From NCBI GenBank assembly GCA_029204225.1, contig CM055095.1, positions 15,160,049 through 15,224,048 on the forward strand: DNA of 64,000 nt, read 5' to 3'. Positions 1 through 9,952 of this stretch are shown piece after piece (positions within the stretch are counted from its first letter, which is position 1; every line of letters starts with the position of its first letter). The position numbers were made by a program, and so were the translations under genes. The DNA comes from Diphasiastrum complanatum. Its lineage: Eukaryota > Streptophyta > Lycopodiopsida > Lycopodiales > Lycopodiaceae. The notes beneath the pieces are model-generated. The model saw only the letters and a list, made by a program, of their open reading frames with translations. It made no database searches and was not told where the DNA came from.

Positions 1-1060
1 ATCAATTGTATTAAAAATATATAGTGAACCATAATGGTTACAACATCTATCAATCAAGAAGTACAGTTGGTACACACCATGCTCCTACAAAAATTGGCCA
101 TTTAAACCATCCCCCATGAGGCCTATGCCATCAAGAATGAAGACCTATATCTTGATGAGGCCACTGGGTTGAATACATATGAATAAGAATATCTCACAAA
201 GTTGTACATCTGAAAATTTGTAGCCAAGTGACAAGCATAAATCACAAATGATTCACAAATAACGTTGTTTGCACATAATTATCAAAAAAGTGGATGGAAT
301 CGAGATTAGCTAGAATGCATCAATCTTGATCTATCTTGAAAAGAGCATCAAGGAATGACTCATGTGATACCCTATTACATGCATCTTTTCGCGAAATGAT
401 ATAATTATGATGCAAATACACAATCAATCCATTCAAATGATGAAGACAATCATTCAACAACATATTGAAAGACCAACGACATGTTGGACTATGAACTTTT
501 AATTATGTGAATTTAAATGAAGGACCATTAAATAAAGGACAAATATGAAATTAGTATTCCATTAACATTTCATTGTAAACCACCGAGTTTTCAGAAAAAT
601 AGAGAAGTGTCTCGAGTTTTTGAGTCTTCACTGCTCATCGGTTACATGTGCTATTTGTGTGCTGAGTGCTTCGTTATTATATGTAAAGTCACATCTTAGC
701 TGGTGATATTGGTCGCCAACCTTGATGAATGAAATAAATAGCATGAAATAATCTATAATCCCACCAAGTAGCGGTCCCTTTGGGGTTGAACAATCATATA
801 TGCTACATTTTCATACTTTTATGATAAGTATATTATGACAACTCATATATGGATCAATATATACATCAATCCCAAGTGTGATACTATAGATAAAACTATT
901 CAAACTATAAAATGTAGGATTACATTAGTCATCAAGAGTAGTCCCACCACACCAACCAAGGATAGCTAGAAATATAGGAAAATCTTATGGCTTCAATCTA
1001 TAACATCACAACTTTACAAAATGTGCATATAGGATAGCTTGGATCCATATCACAACTTCA
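1..1060. other. AT-rich sequence, nothing recognised
   Basis: I see no coding region, RNA gene or clear transposon motif here. It lies outside the GCCACGC motif cluster that starts near 1061, so it may be flank of the CACTA element or part of it. A CACTA..TAGTG terminus was not found. Confidence 0.5.
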
Positions 1061-1400
1061 CATATGGGCGTTTTGCCACGCAACGCTGTCACGCGAACCC
1101 GATACTTAATCAAAATTTTGACATTTTTCTTTGCGTGGCTCTGCCACGCGTGGTAGATCCATGACAAAAATTCTCTGGGGACCCTACCGGTCAAATCCAG
1201 GCTAGAGGTGGGTCCGGCATTGATTTTTTTTTTTCACGTGGCAGTGCCACGCAAATTTTTTTAAACCAAAATTTGAAAAATGAATGCCAAAATTGTTTGG
1301 CGTGGTAAAGCCTTACTTGGAAGTGCCACGCAAGGCTGTTGTTTAACCGTCTCTCATCTGACATTCACTTATTTTGGAGATTTGCCACGCATGGCAAAAT
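1061..1400. repeat. GCCACGC/GCGTGGC motif cluster (putative CACTA subterminal repeat)
   Basis: The heptamer GCCACGC or its complement recurs about every 30-80 bases in both orientations, for example GCCACGCGTGG near 1141, GCAGTGCCACGC near 1242 and TTTGCCACGCATGGCAAA near 1381. CACTA transposons are known to carry short subterminal repeats in both orientations that bind their own proteins. The same motif recurs at 9406-9450, beyond the other end of the transposase genes, and at 49532-49880. The subterminal role is inferred. Confidence 0.55.
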
Positions 1401-1901
1401 ATATTTGTTGTAATTTTTTTTTAGTTTAAACTATTTGAACAATATTTTGATAAACAAGCAACCCTATAATTATTTAAAAGGAAATGAATTTTTTTTTAGA
1501 CTTTAAATAAGTGTGGACTAATAATAAAATGATGATTGTGAATTAAAAATCAAATGACCATTGTGTCAAATTATTGTGCTCTGACGAAATCAATATTGTG
1601 CTTCGACCAGAGTGAAGATATGAAGATATTGCTTTAATAGATTTTAAATATAGTAAGGATGTTTCAAAAGGTGTTTTTGAAGCGTATATAAATGGTCAAC
1701 ATATGCTCACTAATTGTTTTCTTTGGTCAATCAATTTTTGCTAGATCTTTAATAAGATATAGATTGCATTGAAAGCATTTGATTTAAAATGAATCAGAAG
1801 TGATTGCTAGATTGAAATCAAGATAAACTTGAAAAATGCAAGAATGTATTATAAAGATGCAATAATTACGTAAACTATCATTTTATCACAAAAATGATTG
1901 T

Positions 1902-1902
1902 G

Positions 1903-1933
<31 letters not shown>
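1902..1933. repeat. (TA)n microsatellite
   Basis: A nearly pure TA dinucleotide run interrupted once by TT, directly beyond the stop codon of the minus-strand transposase tail. Confidence 0.9.
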
Positions 1934-1935
1934 CT

Positions 1936-2280
1936 TTATTCATCATCAAAAGATTCAAATTCATCAACCAATACATCTTGCAACTCATCTCCGTTTAGAT
2001 GATTTTCATCATCACTATAGTAATCGGACCCTCTCTCAATATTGTTGTTTGTGTCAGAATCATTCGATTCATTTATAGTATTTTCTATAATATTTAGAGA
2101 ACTTGGAGATATTTCTATATCCGCATCAACCATGTTTGTGTTGCCAATATTCAAGTCCTCTATTTCATTCTCAATGTATGCATTTTCAAATACATGTCTA
2201 GCGCATGGCTTTACTTGAACAACATACCACCACTTGTTGTTTGGTCGATCTGGTTTGAAAAATACCTGTACATTTAACAA
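1936..2280 (-). pseudogene. CACTA transposase 3' exon: end of DUF4216 and acidic tail
   Basis: The 114-codon frame begins with VFFKPDRPNNKWWYVVQVKP, which fits the end of DUF4216, where CACTA proteins usually carry a 'VFYV.D..N..W.VV..V.PR' pattern. An Asp/Glu/Asn/Ser-rich tail ending FESFDDE follows, typical of the C-terminus of these proteins. The true 5' edge is probably a splice acceptor near 2280, so the ATG there need not be a start. The frame is open; the gene as a whole is broken elsewhere. Confidence 0.65.
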
Positions 2281-2399
2281 TATTAAGTTAAAAAATTTGT
2301 TCCAACATACATGAATAGTTAATTGTAATGAAATAGTGTATGTTATTGATTATGATTGAGAAAAAATGAATGTCATGTGACACACATGTTCACAATGAC

Positions 2400-2780
2400 G
2401 AGGCAACACCAATGTGTCTGAATAATCCATGCTTAATGTCTTGGTTGAATCGATAGCAAAAAATTCACTACGATCTCTTTTCACGGTTGCATTTGACCCT
2501 TGATAATTGATTTTGAATCATTTCACATCAAACACTAAGTATTTTCCATTTTCACCAAAACACACTTCATACATATCTTGAATAGTTCCTACATACTCAA
2601 GCTCTCCAGAGATTGGACTTTGGTCTCGTGCACTACTCCGACTTTCTTGATTAAAAAATGCCATAACACCACAATCATAAGTTTGTCGTTTCATATCAAC
2701 TCATTCAACGCGATGATGATGACCATATGCCCACATTGCACTATACTTTTGATATTGCCACATATTAATTGTAATTAAGA
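2400..2780 (-). pseudogene. CACTA DUF4216 exon with internal stops
   Basis: Read on the minus strand, this stretch encodes a DUF4216-like segment with motifs YSAMWAYGHHHRVE, DCGVMAFF, ELEYVGTIQDMYEVCFGE and SDTLVLPRHCEHV. A stop near 2519 falls in FDVK*FKINYQG, where the family normally has tryptophan, so TGG has become TGA; another stop follows HHHRVE. This is the domain between DUF4218 and the acidic tail in CACTA proteins. The assignment comes from motif order, not from a search. Confidence 0.6.
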
Positions 2781-3074
2781 CAATAATCAATCATCATACA
2801 AGCTACATTGTATTTTATAAAAAAACAATAAACAATAAACAAATCTTCCAATCACATCCTCTTACAAAGTTCCATTCCATGTCAGATATGACTTCTCCAT
2901 TTGATCTTGCTTGTTGGAGTGTGTCAACCATCCATTCTATGGTGCATTGGTTGGGCAATGGCTCAACATCACGTAAAGGTGCAACATGACCCCTATGTCT
3001 ATTATGTCAGTGTCTATTTCTAGCCAACGTTCTTTTTTTCTTCTGTTGTTTATATAATTCCAACCACTTATCCA

Positions 3075-3353
3075 TCACTCCATAATTATAGAGCATGAAA
3101 GTAGAAATTTTTTCTTTAAAAAAGGTGTCATTTTTTTAGGAGCACCCATACCTTGGGGTTTTTCACCTTTTACCTCATTGTTCTCCTCATCATTCCATAG
3201 CCGTGGAGTAGAATGATGTATTTGAAGAAAAAATTCAATGACATAAATAAGAGATTCTTGTGCTAACCACGCCTCGGCCATACTTCCCTCTGGTCTTGCC
3301 TTTTGAAGCACAAAATCTTTCAAAACTTTCATGAATCTCTCCAAAAAAAACAT
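3075..3353 (-). pseudogene. CACTA transposase segment, 3' part of the DUF4218 region
   Basis: The frame begins FFLERFMKVLKDFVLQKARP followed by EGSMAEAWLAQESLIYVIEF. This matches the 'Y P.ER....LK..VRNKARPEGSIAE.Y...E....' pattern after DUF4218 in plant CACTA transposases. It is preceded by RW at the exon edge and ends in a lysine-rich stretch near a probable intron border. The exon is intact but sits in a broken gene. Confidence 0.65.
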
Positions 3354-3454
3354 CCACCTATAAACATTTATTGCATGATAAGAGCAATGTTTAATGACAT
3401 AAAAAAAATGATGCTAAATATATTGAAGCCACAAAAACCAAAATAATGTATTTT

Positions 3455-3598
3455 GTACCTTGATTGCACAGGACCGGCAATACCAATTTCTTGGACCAAG
3501 TGTAGAAGCAGATGCACTTGTATGTCCAAGATGGAGGTTGGAAAATCTCTCACAAGCATACATACATCCTCCACTATATCTTCATGTTTTTTCTCCAC
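3455..3598 (-). pseudogene. CACTA DUF4218 exon
   Basis: The minus-strand frame reads VCMLVRDFPTSILDIQVHLL, then LHLVQEIGIAGPVQSRY. This is the DUF4218 core pattern 'L...FPPSFFDI..HL..HL..E...GGPV..RW'. A GT splice donor follows the SRY codons near 3457. It lies between the tnp2 exons upstream and the 3075-3353 exon downstream, in the normal order. Confidence 0.7.
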
Positions 3599-3729
3599 AT
3601 CTATCTCTCGTTGTCACACATCCATCTACACCATATTTGTAGTATATGATCATCATATGACTTTATCGAATTTGTAGATAAAATAAATATGCAATAGCAT
3701 AAAATGTGAGTGAAAGAAATGTAAGTACC

Positions 3730-4131
3730 TGACAATGGATGCTAATTTGTAAATGGTATCACGAAGTTGATCAGTTAGACAACCACGAACACACATTGGA
3801 AATATGTACTCAAGCATCTTCAACCAATTATGAGATTTAAGACCATGAAGTTTTCCTTCTGCTGTGAATGATGTTCGTAGTGAATGTGCAAAACCAGTTG
3901 GTGTTCTCATCTCGCAAATGATTGACCGTACATACTTGTACTCTTCCTTGGTAAGAATCCAAGGGGCTCTTTGAATGATATGAGTATTTCCATCTGTACA
4001 GGATTTTGGCCAGTACTATTTTTTTGTCTTTGATTCTTGTAGGTCTTGTCTTGCATTAATACTATCTTTTTCGCCCACCAAGTGCTTCCATATTGATTCA
4101 CCCACATTTTTGAATATATGCATAGGACCAA
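3730..4131 (-). pseudogene. CACTA transposase segment between tnp2 and DUF4218
   Basis: Two overlapping minus-strand frames carry the expected sequence. KMWVNQYGSTWWAKKIVLMQ (part of a shifted duplicate frame) overlaps the end of the previous exon. MRTPTGFAHSLRTSFTA with KLHGLKSHNWLKMLEYIFPM follows. GLKSHNW at about 3830-3850 matches the family's 'GLKSHDCHVLMQ..LP' motif. The join between the frames near 3910 needs a frameshift or a splice, so the copy is probably inactive. Confidence 0.6.
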
Positions 4132-4448
4132 GCAAGTGATTGATCAAAATTTTATTCCAATATGGTAGACAATGAAAGATAGATAGTCTTTTCATACCAT
4201 TGATTGGCTTGGCCTCAGATTCAATCCAGAGCTTGTGCCAATCTGCCATGGACATTCTCTTTGGAGACATCCTTGTTTCCATCTTTCCTCCAAATCCTCT
4301 TCTTTGTGTATGCCGAAACGAATGATCCTCATGCAAGTATTTGCGATGATTTTCATATACAACTTTGCTTAGATGACGTGAGTGTCGAGCATCAATATTC
4401 GGTCCACAAACGAGACACGCGTGATATCCGAAAGTTGTAAAACCTCAA
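4016..4448 (-). pseudogene. CACTA tnp2 transposase exon, C-terminal part
   Basis: The minus strand carries ACLVCGPNIDARHSRHLSK, KYLHEDHSFRHTQRRG and GMKRLSIFHCLPYWNKILIN, then GPMHIFKNVGESIWKHL. These follow the tnp2 family patterns 'ACP.C......L......YM.HRRFL...H..R' and 'K.SIF..LPYW..L..RH..D.MH..KN'. An upstream AG acceptor near 4449 is plausible. The exon is nearly intact as DNA although the first methionine of the open frame is internal. Confidence 0.7.
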
Positions 4449-4550
4449 GAAATCAAATGCAATTCATGTTACGTGTAGATCAAAAAATTAAACATAAATA
4501 GCGAATATAAAAAAAATTAAATATAAAGAAAATACAGATGATCTCATATT

Positions 4551-5334
4551 CTAGTCACCTAAACAATCACCCAATCCTGGATAGTCATGCATTGTCCACA
4601 TTAGAATTGCGCGCAACAAAAAGTTGTTGTCTTGTATTGGACGTGAGATGTCATACGCTTGGACACCCTTCCACAATAGCTCCAAGTCTTCAACTAACGG
4701 TGCAAGGTAGACATCCATATTTTTTACTTTTTGTTTTCCAAGAATTAAAAGTTCTAACATGAGATGTCCTTTTTTTTATAATTAGCCAAGGTGGAATGTT
4801 GTAGTTGACCAACACCCCTGGCCAAGTAGACCATGTGCTTGACATCTTGCCAAAAGGATTCACCCCATCTGTTGCAAGTCCAAATCTTATGTTTCTAGAT
4901 TCACTTGCAAAACATGGATACTCTTTGTCAATGTGTTTCCATGCAGGATAATCTAAGGGTACTCTCATAACCCCATCTAAAGAACGGTGGCTAGCATGCC
5001 AATTCATCAGTTTTGCAAGGGATTTGCAACGAAACAATCGTTGCAATCGTGGAATTATTGGAAAATGTCTCAACACCTTGCTTGGGATAGCGGTCCCTTG
5101 CAAATCATCTCGATATTGAGGAGTCTCACATATAGGACAATTTGTTAGTCCTTGATACTCACCACGATACAAGATGCAATCTTTTGGACAAGCATGATGT
5201 TGTGTATAGTCCATTCCCATTACATTCAACATCTTGCGTGCCTCGGCTCTCGTCTCTAGCATGCTATTTCCTTCTAGGAGTAGTTTGCGCAATACCCTGC
5301 ATATAACCAAATGAATTTTCATAACATGAAACAC
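4551..5334 (-). pseudogene. CACTA tnp2 transposase core
   Basis: The largest transposase piece, in two frames. The first (5334-4690) contains KMLNVMGMDYTQHHACPKDC, EYQGLTNCPICETPQYR, the block FGLATDGVNPFGKMSSTWST and VLVNYNIPPWLIIKK. This fits Transposase_21/tnp2 with its CP.DC and C..C motifs and the 'F.L..DG.NPFG..S..YS.WPV....YNLPP' core. The second (4760-4551) contains MDVYLAPLVEDLELLWKGV and LRAILMWTMHDYPGLGDCLG. The frames are separated by a shift in the A/T homopolymer at 4771-4778, which disables the protein. The first residues of the ORF are intron: an acceptor TGCAG lies near 5297. Confidence 0.8.
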
Positions 5335-5409
5335 AATTGCTTATTCAACTAAAACCTTTAACTTACACAAGTACACACTTAGTTAAATAAAAAATAATTC
5401 AATCTTCTT

Positions 5410-5652
5410 TACCCAAATAAAGATGTAACACTTGTATCACTCCATTTATATTTTGCTTGGAGATTCAATAGAAGCAAAGCAGCAGACAAACGAGATGTCT
5501 TTGCTCCAGGGTATAATTGATTCTTCTCTCAATTTTCTTTTCTCGTTAGTCACAAAAGATTCGGTACCGTGTTTAGTGGGTTCTTTCATATTGTCATGAT
5601 GCTCATAGACATCATTTATCAGGTTGTTCATAATTTCAACTTCATCTTGCAT
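5410..5652 (-). pseudogene. CACTA tnp2 transposase N-terminal exon
   Basis: The minus strand reads MNNLINDVYEHHDNMKEPT, a counterpart of the family's 'M..LI.DA....' start. In another frame it continues with YPGAKTSRLSAALLLLNL and YKWSDTSVTSLFG, matching '.LYPGC...S.L.....L..LK....WS..SF..LL'. One frameshift near 5515 separates the halves. The last codons run into GGTAAAG, a good splice donor that pairs with the acceptor near 5297. Confidence 0.65.
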
Positions 5653-6647
5653 AGAACAATCATGTTCATCACTTGAACTTGATTTTGAGAAAGAAGAAGA
5701 GTTAGGTCGAGACCGATTTGTCTTGTGACGTTGTTGTTCATCTTTCTCATCATGGCTCGTAATCCCATCTGCTCACACCGAGATAGTTGATCTATATGTG
5801 GCCCATTGTATTCTAATCTTGTGGTGGATACAGAATGTGATAATCACTAGAACTAGATGACGATTCGTATTCCTTCAAACATGGGAAAACAAATAAGACA
5901 TCAAAATTAAACAACAATATATACAAATTGGAACTTAAATCAAGATATGAAAATTGAACATTATTTAAAAAAAACACAAATACCACTATTAAGACTATTC
6001 ACATTCTCAAATAAAAGATATCGTCTTATAATTCAAATATCAAATATCAAGAATGTATAACTAATTAGATTAAAACCATTGTATATAGTTTCGATATAGT
6101 TGAATATTTTGTGTTAAAACTTAAACACTAAGCATCATTCAAATTGAAACTTAAATATGACATCAAAATCGAACATGATTTTGAAATTGAAACTTAAACA
6201 AGGCATGAAAATTGAACATTATTTCTAAAACCTAAACATCAAACATCATATCCAATTTGAAACTTATATAAGACATTTTAATCGAACATTATACTATAAT
6301 TAAAATTGAAACAAGACATTGAAAATTGAGCATTATTTGTAAAAGCTTAACATCAAGATTTCAGTTTTTGCATTGTCATTTAAGGAGGGTGTTAGAAATA
6401 AATGACTATGCTAAAGTTAATCCATCGGTTACTTTGACTATAAGGGTATTTAGTTATTTAGGCCATCTTAAGTTTGTCTTAAGTTCAGTTGGACCCAATT
6501 TTGGTCATGAATGTGGTGAAGAACTATTCATCAACTATAGCTTCAATCGTCCTCTACCAAGATGTGTACAAAAAGTTTTGAGCCAAGCACAACCATGCTG
6601 TAAATACCAAAAGTACATCATTTTCATTCGAGTTCAATTTGGATGTC
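5653..6647. other. AT-rich intronic or decayed transposon sequence
   Basis: No clear coding sequence. Scattered minus-strand frames around 5690-5870 include a Ser-rich stretch and could be remnants of the acidic linker before the transposase. From 5880 to 6330 there is a loose repetition of AAACTTAAA / AAATTGAAC blocks, with nothing else recognised. Confidence 0.4.
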
Positions 6648-7043
6648 TTATTTGACTTTCAATTTAGATATGATGTTTCCTTTGGATGTCTTATTTAAGA
6701 TCACATTCGCACAAACCATTACATATGTAGCTTTCACATATCTGGAAAAATAATCTTCTTTTCCATTGATGCGTTCTTCAAAGTCACAATTAGTTAATGA
6801 AGGGTGACAAATAGAACTATTTATATATGCAGCGATGTTTCCATGTATTTTTGGACGCCCATCAATGTACATACGATGTGCTTTTGAAACTCTTTTTCCT
6901 TGCATGCGACTCTCTTCCAGAGAACAAGCATTGGAATTTTCAGGCCAACATGAATATTTCTTTCTATCAAATGGCTTAACTAATGCATGTAGATGAGGAG
7001 GAAGGGGAGATTTGGTCAACAAATTTAAAACATTTTTGGACAA
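6648..7043 (-). pseudogene. SET-domain-like segment inside the CACTA element
   Basis: The 131-codon minus-strand frame contains YIDGRPKIHGNIAAYINSS, TNCDFEERI and YVMVCANVILNKTSKGN. This resembles the C-terminal half of a SET methyltransferase domain, where 'G.IA.YINSS..PNC.....' precedes the 'V...A...I..G.E' strand. The canonical NHS/C motif and the ELxxDY end are not preserved, so activity is unlikely. It lies in the same orientation as, and between, the transposase linker and tnp2 exons. A captured host gene fragment is the likeliest origin; an unrelated transposon protein is the alternative. Confidence 0.45.
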
Positions 7044-7074
7044 GTCGATAGTACATAAAAAACTTTGTTATTTT

Positions 7075-7533
7075 TCAAATTTTGTCAAAATGCATCCAAG
7101 TTGTGTTCTTTTTTTTAATGGCATAGCTAAGATAGAAGAATCTGTATGATTTACGTTGGGTGATGGGATGCACAATATCTGTATGTGGTGACATCATGAT
7201 AAGATGGATAGAGCTTGGGATAGGATTTTCACAAGGTGTTGTGGATTGGATACAATCTAGGTGTGATGACACTATGAGATGATCAGAATCCATGGAAGCA
7301 GGATCAATGTCAAGACTAGAGGAGTGAGTGGATATATGAGACATAGGAATATGCATAACCTCCACATTACTTGGTGTGTAGTCATTAGTAACCTCATCAA
7401 TAAAATCATCAACTAGATCTTTGTCCAATGCCAAAGATGATCCAAAATCAATATTTCTTATCTTGTTGATAAGATTATCAATTGTGCAAGAGAGAAAAAG
7501 TATACATGCATTAGGCTTTTTTTTCAAAAACAT
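7075..7533 (-). pseudogene. CACTA transposase linker exon, acidic Ser/His-rich
   Basis: A 152-codon open minus-strand frame with acidic sequence such as DKDLVDDFIDEVTNDYTPS and many Ser, His and Asp residues, with no catalytic motif. It follows the transposase-associated exon after a short intron and precedes the SET-like segment. Such low-complexity acidic linkers are usual between the N-terminal Cys/His segment and tnp2. The start codon at 7533 may be internal, with an acceptor AAAAAAG close by. Confidence 0.45.
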
Positions 7534-7574
7534 TGTGTATGATAAAGACCAATACTAAGCAAATAAAATATACC

Positions 7575-7711
7575 TCCAAAACCACATCAGGCTCCTCAAC
7601 ATGCTTTCCAAACTTCCACAAATGTTGTGCCACAATTCGTCTTGGTAAAATTTTAAATCCTTTGCATTGCTTACACTCACAATATATCTTTTCGTCGTAC
7701 TCTTTTTTATA
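7575..7711 (-). pseudogene. CACTA transposase-associated (Cys/His) exon
   Basis: The minus strand reads KIYCECKQCKGFKILPRRIV then AQHLWKFGKHVEE. This resembles the 'CPCK.C.N...........HL...GF' zinc-like signature of the transposase-associated domain before tnp2. It is bounded by a plausible acceptor (AAATTAG at about 7712-7718) and donor (GGAG|GTATAT near 7574). The exon is open. It links the upstream exon at 7822-7957 with the linker exon. Confidence 0.5.
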
Positions 7712-7821
7712 CTAATTTCATGTAACAAACATAAGAATGGTTAGCTTGTTGATGCAAAAAATGATTTGCATGACAATTGATCTGTTCTCAAATTTTTAAT
7801 AATTACAAATATATAGTACCG

Positions 7822-7957
7822 TAGTTCTTTGTGGAGGTCGAGTGCCAGAACTTGATGACGATGATCCTCCACTAAGTACTCGATGAATCATTTGCGCTCT
7901 TTTTTGTGATTTGCTTTTTTGATAAGCGTCCATCCTTTTTAATTTTTCAAAATCTCG
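7822..7957 (-). pseudogene. CACTA first coding exon, Lys/Ser-rich
   Basis: The minus strand reads DFEKLKRMDAYQKSKSQKRA followed by a Ser-rich stretch and PPQRTT, ending at a G|GTACTA donor. The same exon is present in the inverted copy as DFKKLKRMEAYQKSKSRKRA at about 42889-42957. Conservation of the reading between copies, with synonymous or conservative changes, supports coding. No domain is recognised; it is probably the basic N-terminus of the transposase. Confidence 0.45.
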
Positions 7958-9240
7958 TGGAGGCGAGCAACATTAGATGTTTCTAGGATAGCAAATCACT
8001 TCACTATTATTCAATTAACTATGTAGATCATCAAAATCACTCAAACATAGATGCTGCAACTGCAACTCGGTCTATTGGCTTTCATATATGAGATCAGAAG
8101 GGTTGTAGAAGGATGGATAGCTTTCACGGAAGCTCAAAAAATTTCAGGCGCCTTAAGGTGACCAGCAAATTCTTTGATGGCCATTCTAAGTTTTCTCTTG
8201 GAATGATTGGATTGACCAAATATTGCTCAGATGGTGCCAAGACAAAAGCGATTTTTTTGATTCAAAACAAATGTTGCAAGTGTCTCATGACCATTACCTT
8301 ATGGCATGGGAGGTTTGGATAGATCAACATTGATAACCTACTAACGATGAATAAGGAAAATATGTTCTAAATCTTGATTAATTGATGTTCACTTTCTTTA
8401 AATAAACATCATCATCCACTATTTCTTCAACTTGAATATTGGGTTGAGTGACCATGCACTTGTGCATTCAACACAGTACATTTATTCGTTAATGATGATG
8501 GATCTTAATGGTTTAGACTTCTAACAAGACCAATCAAGAACAATGTGTACTCAAACTTGAGTTGCAGTGGAATGCAATCCGGGAGGAATCCGTTCCAGAT
8601 CGTGGACGTTTCAGGACCAGAAACTCTGTCCCAAAACTCTTCTCGTGGATTTGTGCATGTGCCTCAAACAAATTGGGAATGTTATGGATCAGGCATGCAA
8701 TAGTTGTTTAGCTATAGGAAGAGTTGCAAGTCTGTAGGACTATTTTCTAGAACATAGATGTGGTAGTTTCTAACTTTCTAGAAGAATTTTCTCACCAGTT
8801 GTATTGTTTGGAGCTTTGATCTTGAAGATCATTTGATGCTTTTGATGCTTAGAGGTTGGTGCCTGAAGATTTTGAAAGCTTTTGGAGTTTTTGAAGTTTT
8901 TGCTTTTGAAAGTTAGGGAAGTCATGCTATTTTTTTTAAAGATAAAGTTTGGTTCGCGACCACTTCGAGCCACGGACTAGGGTGGGCGCGCGGGCTCGAG
9001 TTGGCTCGAGTGGGTGCGCGGGTCCTCGACAATTCCCTTACATGTCACTAACATCAAAAAAATTAAAAAAAAACTTAAAACATGTCATACTATTCTTTAT
9101 TCTTTTATAAGTTCTAAGATAATCTTGTAAATTACTTAAATTTAATGTCTTATTATTTTAAAAGTTGTCTTCTAAAATAAAAAAACTAAATGTCTTGTCT
9201 CACTTTCACTTGTCCTTAAAAGAATGAGACAAGATATTTA
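7870..9240 (-). repeat. Inverted repeat copy 1: upstream part of the CACTA element
   Basis: This block is the reverse complement of 36562-42958 apart from insertions in the other copy. Matching landmarks: the K/S-rich exon (7870-7957 against 42880-42958), GATAGCAAATCACTTCACTA near 7986 against its complement near 38120-38140, the 67-codon ORF (8770-8973 against 36787-36990) and GAGACAAGACATTTA at the outer end. It carries intact empty sites for two insertions in copy 2. The span between exon 1 and the motif cluster suggests it is the transposon's 5' leader. Confidence 0.8.
8770..8973 (-). CDS. Conserved 67-codon ORF, unknown (copy 1)
   Basis: A 67-codon Lys/Asn/Ser-rich frame containing EPNFIFKKNSMTS and HQKHQMIFKIKAPNNTT. 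An equally long open frame exists in the inverted copy at 36787-36990, with about ten substitutions and no indel or stop. Part of it repeats KN(F/L)KNSK-type units. It lies upstream of the CACTA exons on the same strand and could be a leader ORF. In A-rich DNA such a frame may also survive by chance. No known family is recognised. Confidence 0.25.
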   Translation of the reverse strand: MARSGREPNFIFKKNSMTSLTFKSKNFKNSKSFQNLQAPTSKHQKHQMIFKIKAPNNTTGEKILLES

Positions 9241-9405
9241 AACTTTTATATTTTGTAAATAAACTTGCCCTTTTTTTTAATCACTAAAGTAATGATTTTT
9301 TTTTGCACACAATTACATTTTGACACCTTGCAGGCCGTGGGCACAAACAAATTTGCATTTTGTTACCTTGCAGGCCATCAAAGTACGACGACATTTAAAA
9401 AATAA

Positions 9406-9450
9406 TTTTTTTTGCCACGCGTGGCAAAAATTGTCATGGCAATGCCACGC
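9406..9450. repeat. GCCACGC/GCGTGGC motif cluster, 5' side
   Basis: A palindromic TTTTGCCACGCGTGGCAAAA, then CATGGCAATGCCACGCAAAC. Same motif as 1061-1400 and 49532-49880. Lying beyond the 5' end of the CACTA genes, it is probably the other subterminal region of the same element. Confidence 0.55.
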
Positions 9451-9555
9451 AAACTTGAATCCAAAAAATGCGTTAAATAGAGCATTTTTGAACGCATTTC
9501 TTCACTAGTTTTTTGCATAGTGTTTTCTTGTTATTGCTTTCATTATGTTAGTGAT

Positions 9556-9712
<157 letters not shown>

Positions 9713-9759
9713 TTTTAAGCTCTCTCTTTGTCAAGCTCTTTCCATTTGTTAAGCTTTCA

Positions 9760-9761
<2 letters not shown>

Positions 9762-9826
<65 letters not shown>
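9762..9826. repeat. Second (CT)n-(CA)n compound microsatellite
   Basis: The arrangement of 9558-9711 is repeated at smaller scale after a spacer containing AAGCTCTTTCCATTTGTTAAG. That spacer recurs near 9890-9917, so the block looks like a tandemly duplicated pyrimidine-rich leader before the ORF at 9953. Confidence 0.9.
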
Positions 9827-9828
<2 letters not shown>

Positions 9829-9952
9829 TTGAAGTTTTACTTTTCTTAAGCTCTCTCTTTCTCAAGCTCTCTCTTTTTCTCAAGCTCTTTTTTTTTTTCT
9901 TTCCATTTGTTAAGCTTTTATCTCTCTCTTTCTCTCCCTCTTTACACACACA

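Larger units (their letters stand above)
1061..9460 (-). mobile_element. CACTA (En/Spm-like) DNA transposon, decayed
   Basis: Minus-strand coding pieces run from about 7957 down to 1936 in the order expected for plant CACTA elements: an N-terminal transposase-associated Cys/His segment, an acidic linker, tnp2 transposase, DUF4218, and DUF4216 with an acidic tail. Motif clusters lie outside both ends. A second, inverted copy of the upstream part lies at 36562-42958. Several frameshifts and stops make this copy non-autonomous. Exact ends are unknown because I could not find paired CACTA/TAGTG termini. Confidence 0.65.
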
